Source: Desulfohalobiaceae bacterium (GTDB taxonomy: Bacteria > Desulfobacterota > Desulfovibrionia > Desulfovibrionales > Desulfothermaceae). Taken from it: a stretch of DNA of 16,749 nucleotides. The stretch is from NCBI GenBank assembly GCA_021737115.1, contig JAIPER010000029.1:1-16749 (forward strand). The letters are read 5' to 3'. Below, piece by piece: positions 14,697 to 16,749 of this stretch. Position numbers and translations under genes: made by a program. Every line of letters starts with the position of its first letter. Positions within the stretch are counted from its first letter, which is position 1. The notes below the pieces were generated by a model that was not told where the DNA came from, did not search any database, and worked only from the letters and a program-made list of their open reading frames with translations.

Positions 14697-15950
14697 ATGG
14701 ATTTGAATGCCTTTTTTGAAAATCAGCTCAAAAGCCAGGAAGACCAGGATCTGCCGTTGTCCGGGGTGCGTATTATCGACATGGCGTCCTTGATTGCTGC
14801 GCCTTTTGCCGCGACCCTGCTGGCCGATTACGGAGCGCAGGTCATCAAGGTGGAAAATCCCATGGTTCCTGATGGTATCCGAAACTGGGCGGCAGGTCCG
14901 GATATGCCGGTCCAGCCATTCTGGGCGGTTTTCGCCAGGAACAAATTTCCGATGACCTTGAATTTAAAGACAAGGGAAGGAAAAGAGATTTTTTTTGAAC
15001 TGGTCAACAAAGCTGATGTCCTGACGCAAAATATGCGGCCAGGAGCCCTGGACAAACTTGGTATTGGGAAAGACATGCTGCTTGAGGCCAATCCCGGGCT
15101 GATCATCGGCAGCGTCAGCGGCTACGGTCAAAGCGGACCCTATGCGTCGCGCCCCGGTTTCGGGACCCTGGCCGAGGCCTATAGCGGCTTCGTTTACTTA
15201 AATGCCCATCCTGGCGGACCCCCAACAAACCCGCCACTGGCCCTGGCCGATCTCATCGCAGGGACAAATTTGGCCCTGGCCATCATGATCGCCCTGCGCA
15301 AGCAAAAGCGCGGTCAATACGGCGGTCAGGAGATCGATATCTCCTTGTATGAGCCGCTTTTCGGTATGCTGGGCCCGGATTTTCTTTCCTATTCCTTGAC
15401 TGGAACGATCCCGCAGCCCAAAGGCAATGAACTGAGTTATGTCGCCCCGCGCAACAGCTATCAGACCAAAGAGGGACGCTGGGTCAGCCTGTCCGGGTCC
15501 GCCCAAAAGGCCTGTGAGCGGATTTTTGAAGCGGCTGGTCATCCGGAGATGAACGAAGACCCTCGTTTCAGCACGAATGAGGAACGTATTAAGGACGAGA
15601 ACCGGAAAATCGTCAATCAGGTCATTGCCGACTGGATCGGGAGTATGACCCTGGATGAGGTCATCAAGCAATGCGACAGCCTGGGGGTAACCATCGGCAC
15701 CATCAATACCATGGCCGATATTGCGGAAGATCCGCATTACCAGGCCAGGGAATCCTTTATCGCAATCGAAGATCCAGTGAGCGGCAAAACTTTGAAGATC
15801 CCGAATGTCCCCTTTCGACTCCTGCAGTCGCCTGGGCACATACAGTTCCCGGGAATGCCGGTGGGATCTGCAAATGATGTGGTTCTTACGCACCTTTTAG
15901 GCCGGCAAGAAGAGGAGGTTGCTGCCTTGAAAGCAGGAAAGGCCCTCTAG
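14697..15950 (+). CDS. CaiB/BaiF family III CoA-transferase
   Basis: This moves CoA between acyl donors and a carboxylic acid in the cytoplasm. It has 417 residues, a normal length, and works as an interlocked dimer in known members. The N-terminal family pattern is clear: LSGVRIIDMASLIAAPFAA (21-39), LADYGAQVIKVENP (42-55), RNKFPMTLNLKTREG (81-95), LTQNMRPGALDKLGIG (109-124). SGYGQSGPYASRPGF (141-155) is the CoA-binding stretch. LALADLIAG places the catalytic Asp at 185, followed by GGQEIDISLYEPLF. GTINTMADIAEDPHYQAR is the usual C-terminal segment. ATG 14697 has a weak GAGAG upstream. It sits behind an operator-controlled promoter and beside the second GntR gene. A succinate-like substrate is inferred from the sdh-mmgE neighbours; the family alone does not reveal it. 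Confidence 0.94.
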   Translation: MDLNAFFENQLKSQEDQDLPLSGVRIIDMASLIAAPFAATLLADYGAQVIKVENPMVPDGIRNWAAGPDMPVQPFWAVFARNKFPMTLNLKTREGKEIFFELVNKADVLTQNMRPGALDKLGIGKDMLLEANPGLIIGSVSGYGQSGPYASRPGFGTLAEAYSGFVYLNAHPGGPPTNPPLALADLIAGTNLALAIMIALRKQKRGQYGGQEIDISLYEPLFGMLGPDFLSYSLTGTIPQPKGNELSYVAPRNSYQTKEGRWVSLSGSAQKACERIFEAAGHPEMNEDPRFSTNEERIKDENRKIVNQVIADWIGSMTLDEVIKQCDSLGVTIGTINTMADIAEDPHYQARESFIAIEDPVSGKTLKIPNVPFRLLQSPGHIQFPGMPVGSANDVVLTHLLGRQEEEVAALKAGKAL

Positions 15951-16016
15951 ATTGTTGCACCACGTTTAATGGGGGGGGCAACAGCATCAGAAAATGTAAA
16001 TCAAAACGAGAATGCA

Positions 16017-16697
16017 ATGAAAGAGAAACATTCGAATTGTGCACAATGCCCGATTGAAGTAGCGGAACGGCTTTGCAAAAAAGAAGACGGCAAGGCTCCT
16101 GCCGGTTGTCCAACCAAGCACAGTACACAGAGCGTCAAAAAGGCCCTGGAGGTTTATAATGATCCCTCCATATACGAATTTGCCCGGCAAGCCTCTATTC
16201 AGGAGTCCGAAGGATATGGCAATAAAGAACTTGGCTATGATCATCTCAAGCCCATCAAGCCCAGGATTTTAGAGATAGCTGAATTCGCCCGCAAGATGAA
16301 CTATCAGCGATTGGGACTGTTGTTTTGTATCGGTTTGAGACCTGAGGCGCAAAAGGTAGGCTGGTTCTTTGAACAGCAGGGTTTCGAGATGATCTCGGTC
16401 GTCTGCAAAGTGGGACGTATCCCCAAGGAGACAATCGGGCTGCGTGATGAGCAGAAGCTTTCCCCCGGCAACATGGAGGCCATGTGCAATCCCATTGCCC
16501 AGGCCTTTGTGCTCAACGATGCGCAGACCGACTTCAATATTTTGCTTGGTCTGTGCGTGGGTCATGACTCCCTGGTCTTGAAACATGCCGAGGCCTTGTG
16601 CACGGTCCTGGCGGCCAAGGACCGGCTCCTGGGGCATAATCCTATGGCGGCCGTGTACCTGATGGACAGTTATTACCGGGACCTGAAAAACACCTGA
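16017..16697 (+). CDS. DUF1847 family metal-binding protein
   Basis: This 226-residue protein of a poorly characterised family is frequent in anaerobes. The N-terminus has Cys8, Cys11 (CAQC), Cys20 and Cys31 (CP), which could bind zinc or an iron-sulfur cluster. The core has GLLFCIGLRPEA with Cys104, VVCKVG with Cys130, MCNPIAQA with Cys157, LLGLCVGHDSL with Cys180 and His183, and LLGHNPMAAVY near the C-terminus. No signal peptide or membrane helix is seen, so it is probably cytoplasmic. ATG 16017 with GAGA upstream is preferred over ATG 15969, which has no ribosome binding site and is followed by a run of eight G. It follows the CoA-transferase by 66 nt on the same strand and is likely in the same transcript. 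Function unknown; a role in sensing or handling a CoA or carboxylate intermediate is only a guess. Confidence 0.85.
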   Translation: MKEKHSNCAQCPIEVAERLCKKEDGKAPAGCPTKHSTQSVKKALEVYNDPSIYEFARQASIQESEGYGNKELGYDHLKPIKPRILEIAEFARKMNYQRLGLLFCIGLRPEAQKVGWFFEQQGFEMISVVCKVGRIPKETIGLRDEQKLSPGNMEAMCNPIAQAFVLNDAQTDFNILLGLCVGHDSLVLKHAEALCTVLAAKDRLLGHNPMAAVYLMDSYYRDLKNT

Positions 16698-16749
16698 AAT
16701 ATCCGGCATTATGAATAGATTACATATACATCCGAAATATTGTAAAGGC

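Noticed and set aside
15971..15978. Run of eight G and ATG 15969 as the start of the DUF1847 gene
   Set aside because: No ribosome binding site is present and the N-terminal residues are not protein-like; the G-run could also carry a length error, but it lies before the preferred ATG and does not affect the call.
16683..16749. Imperfect inverted repeat (AATATCCGG ... CCGAAATATT) after the last gene
   Set aside because: Mismatches, a long AT-rich loop and no T-run make a terminator unconvincing.

Overview
The window looks like accessory metabolic DNA from an anaerobic bacterium. A sulfate-reducing or related member of the Desulfobacterota is my best guess. The reasons are a TRAP carboxylate transporter, a succinate dehydrogenase/fumarate reductase-like complex with a covalent-FAD flavoprotein, two FCD-type GntR regulators, a family III CoA-transferase and a DUF1847 protein. 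No rRNA, tRNA, CRISPR array or intact insertion sequence was seen. The theme throughout is uptake and processing of small (di)carboxylic acids, with clear signs of gene decay and rearrangement.

Left block, + strand (1-5491): an AT-rich leader runs into a TRAP substrate-binding gene that has lost its N-terminal third. It is followed by intact dctQ and dctM, a PxpB/PxpC pair (5-oxoprolinase-type subunits, without PxpA in the window), and an FMN-dependent alpha-hydroxyacid dehydrogenase homologue that has lost the usual substrate-binding Arg. Spacing is tight and pxpB/pxpC overlap, so this is probably one transcript. A perfect 12-bp hairpin separates dctP from dctQ.

Middle block, - strand (13266 to 5493): a GntR regulator, a cytochrome b that looks like SdhC and SdhD fused into one chain, the flavoprotein, the iron-sulfur subunit, an MmgE/PrpD protein, the last ~50 codons of a lost CoA-transferase, a GC-rich MFS transporter, and a frameshifted remnant of a second MmgE/PrpD gene. 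The remnants on both sides of the MFS gene show that this end of the operon has been cut and rejoined.

Right block, + strand (13453-16697): a promoter with a palindromic operator in its spacer precedes only the C-terminal half of an Asp/Glu racemase. A second GntR regulator, paralogous to the first, follows. A near-identical promoter/operator then precedes an intact CaiB/BaiF CoA-transferase and a DUF1847 protein. Three copies of the TGTCGACAAT palindrome lie in the two regulator-proximal control regions and fit the FadR/GntR operator pattern. The most economical reading is a two-regulator regulon that controls activation (CoA-transferase), hydration/dehydration or decarboxylation (MmgE/PrpD) and oxidation/reduction (Sdh-like complex) of a succinate-like acid. 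The true substrate cannot be read from the sequence.
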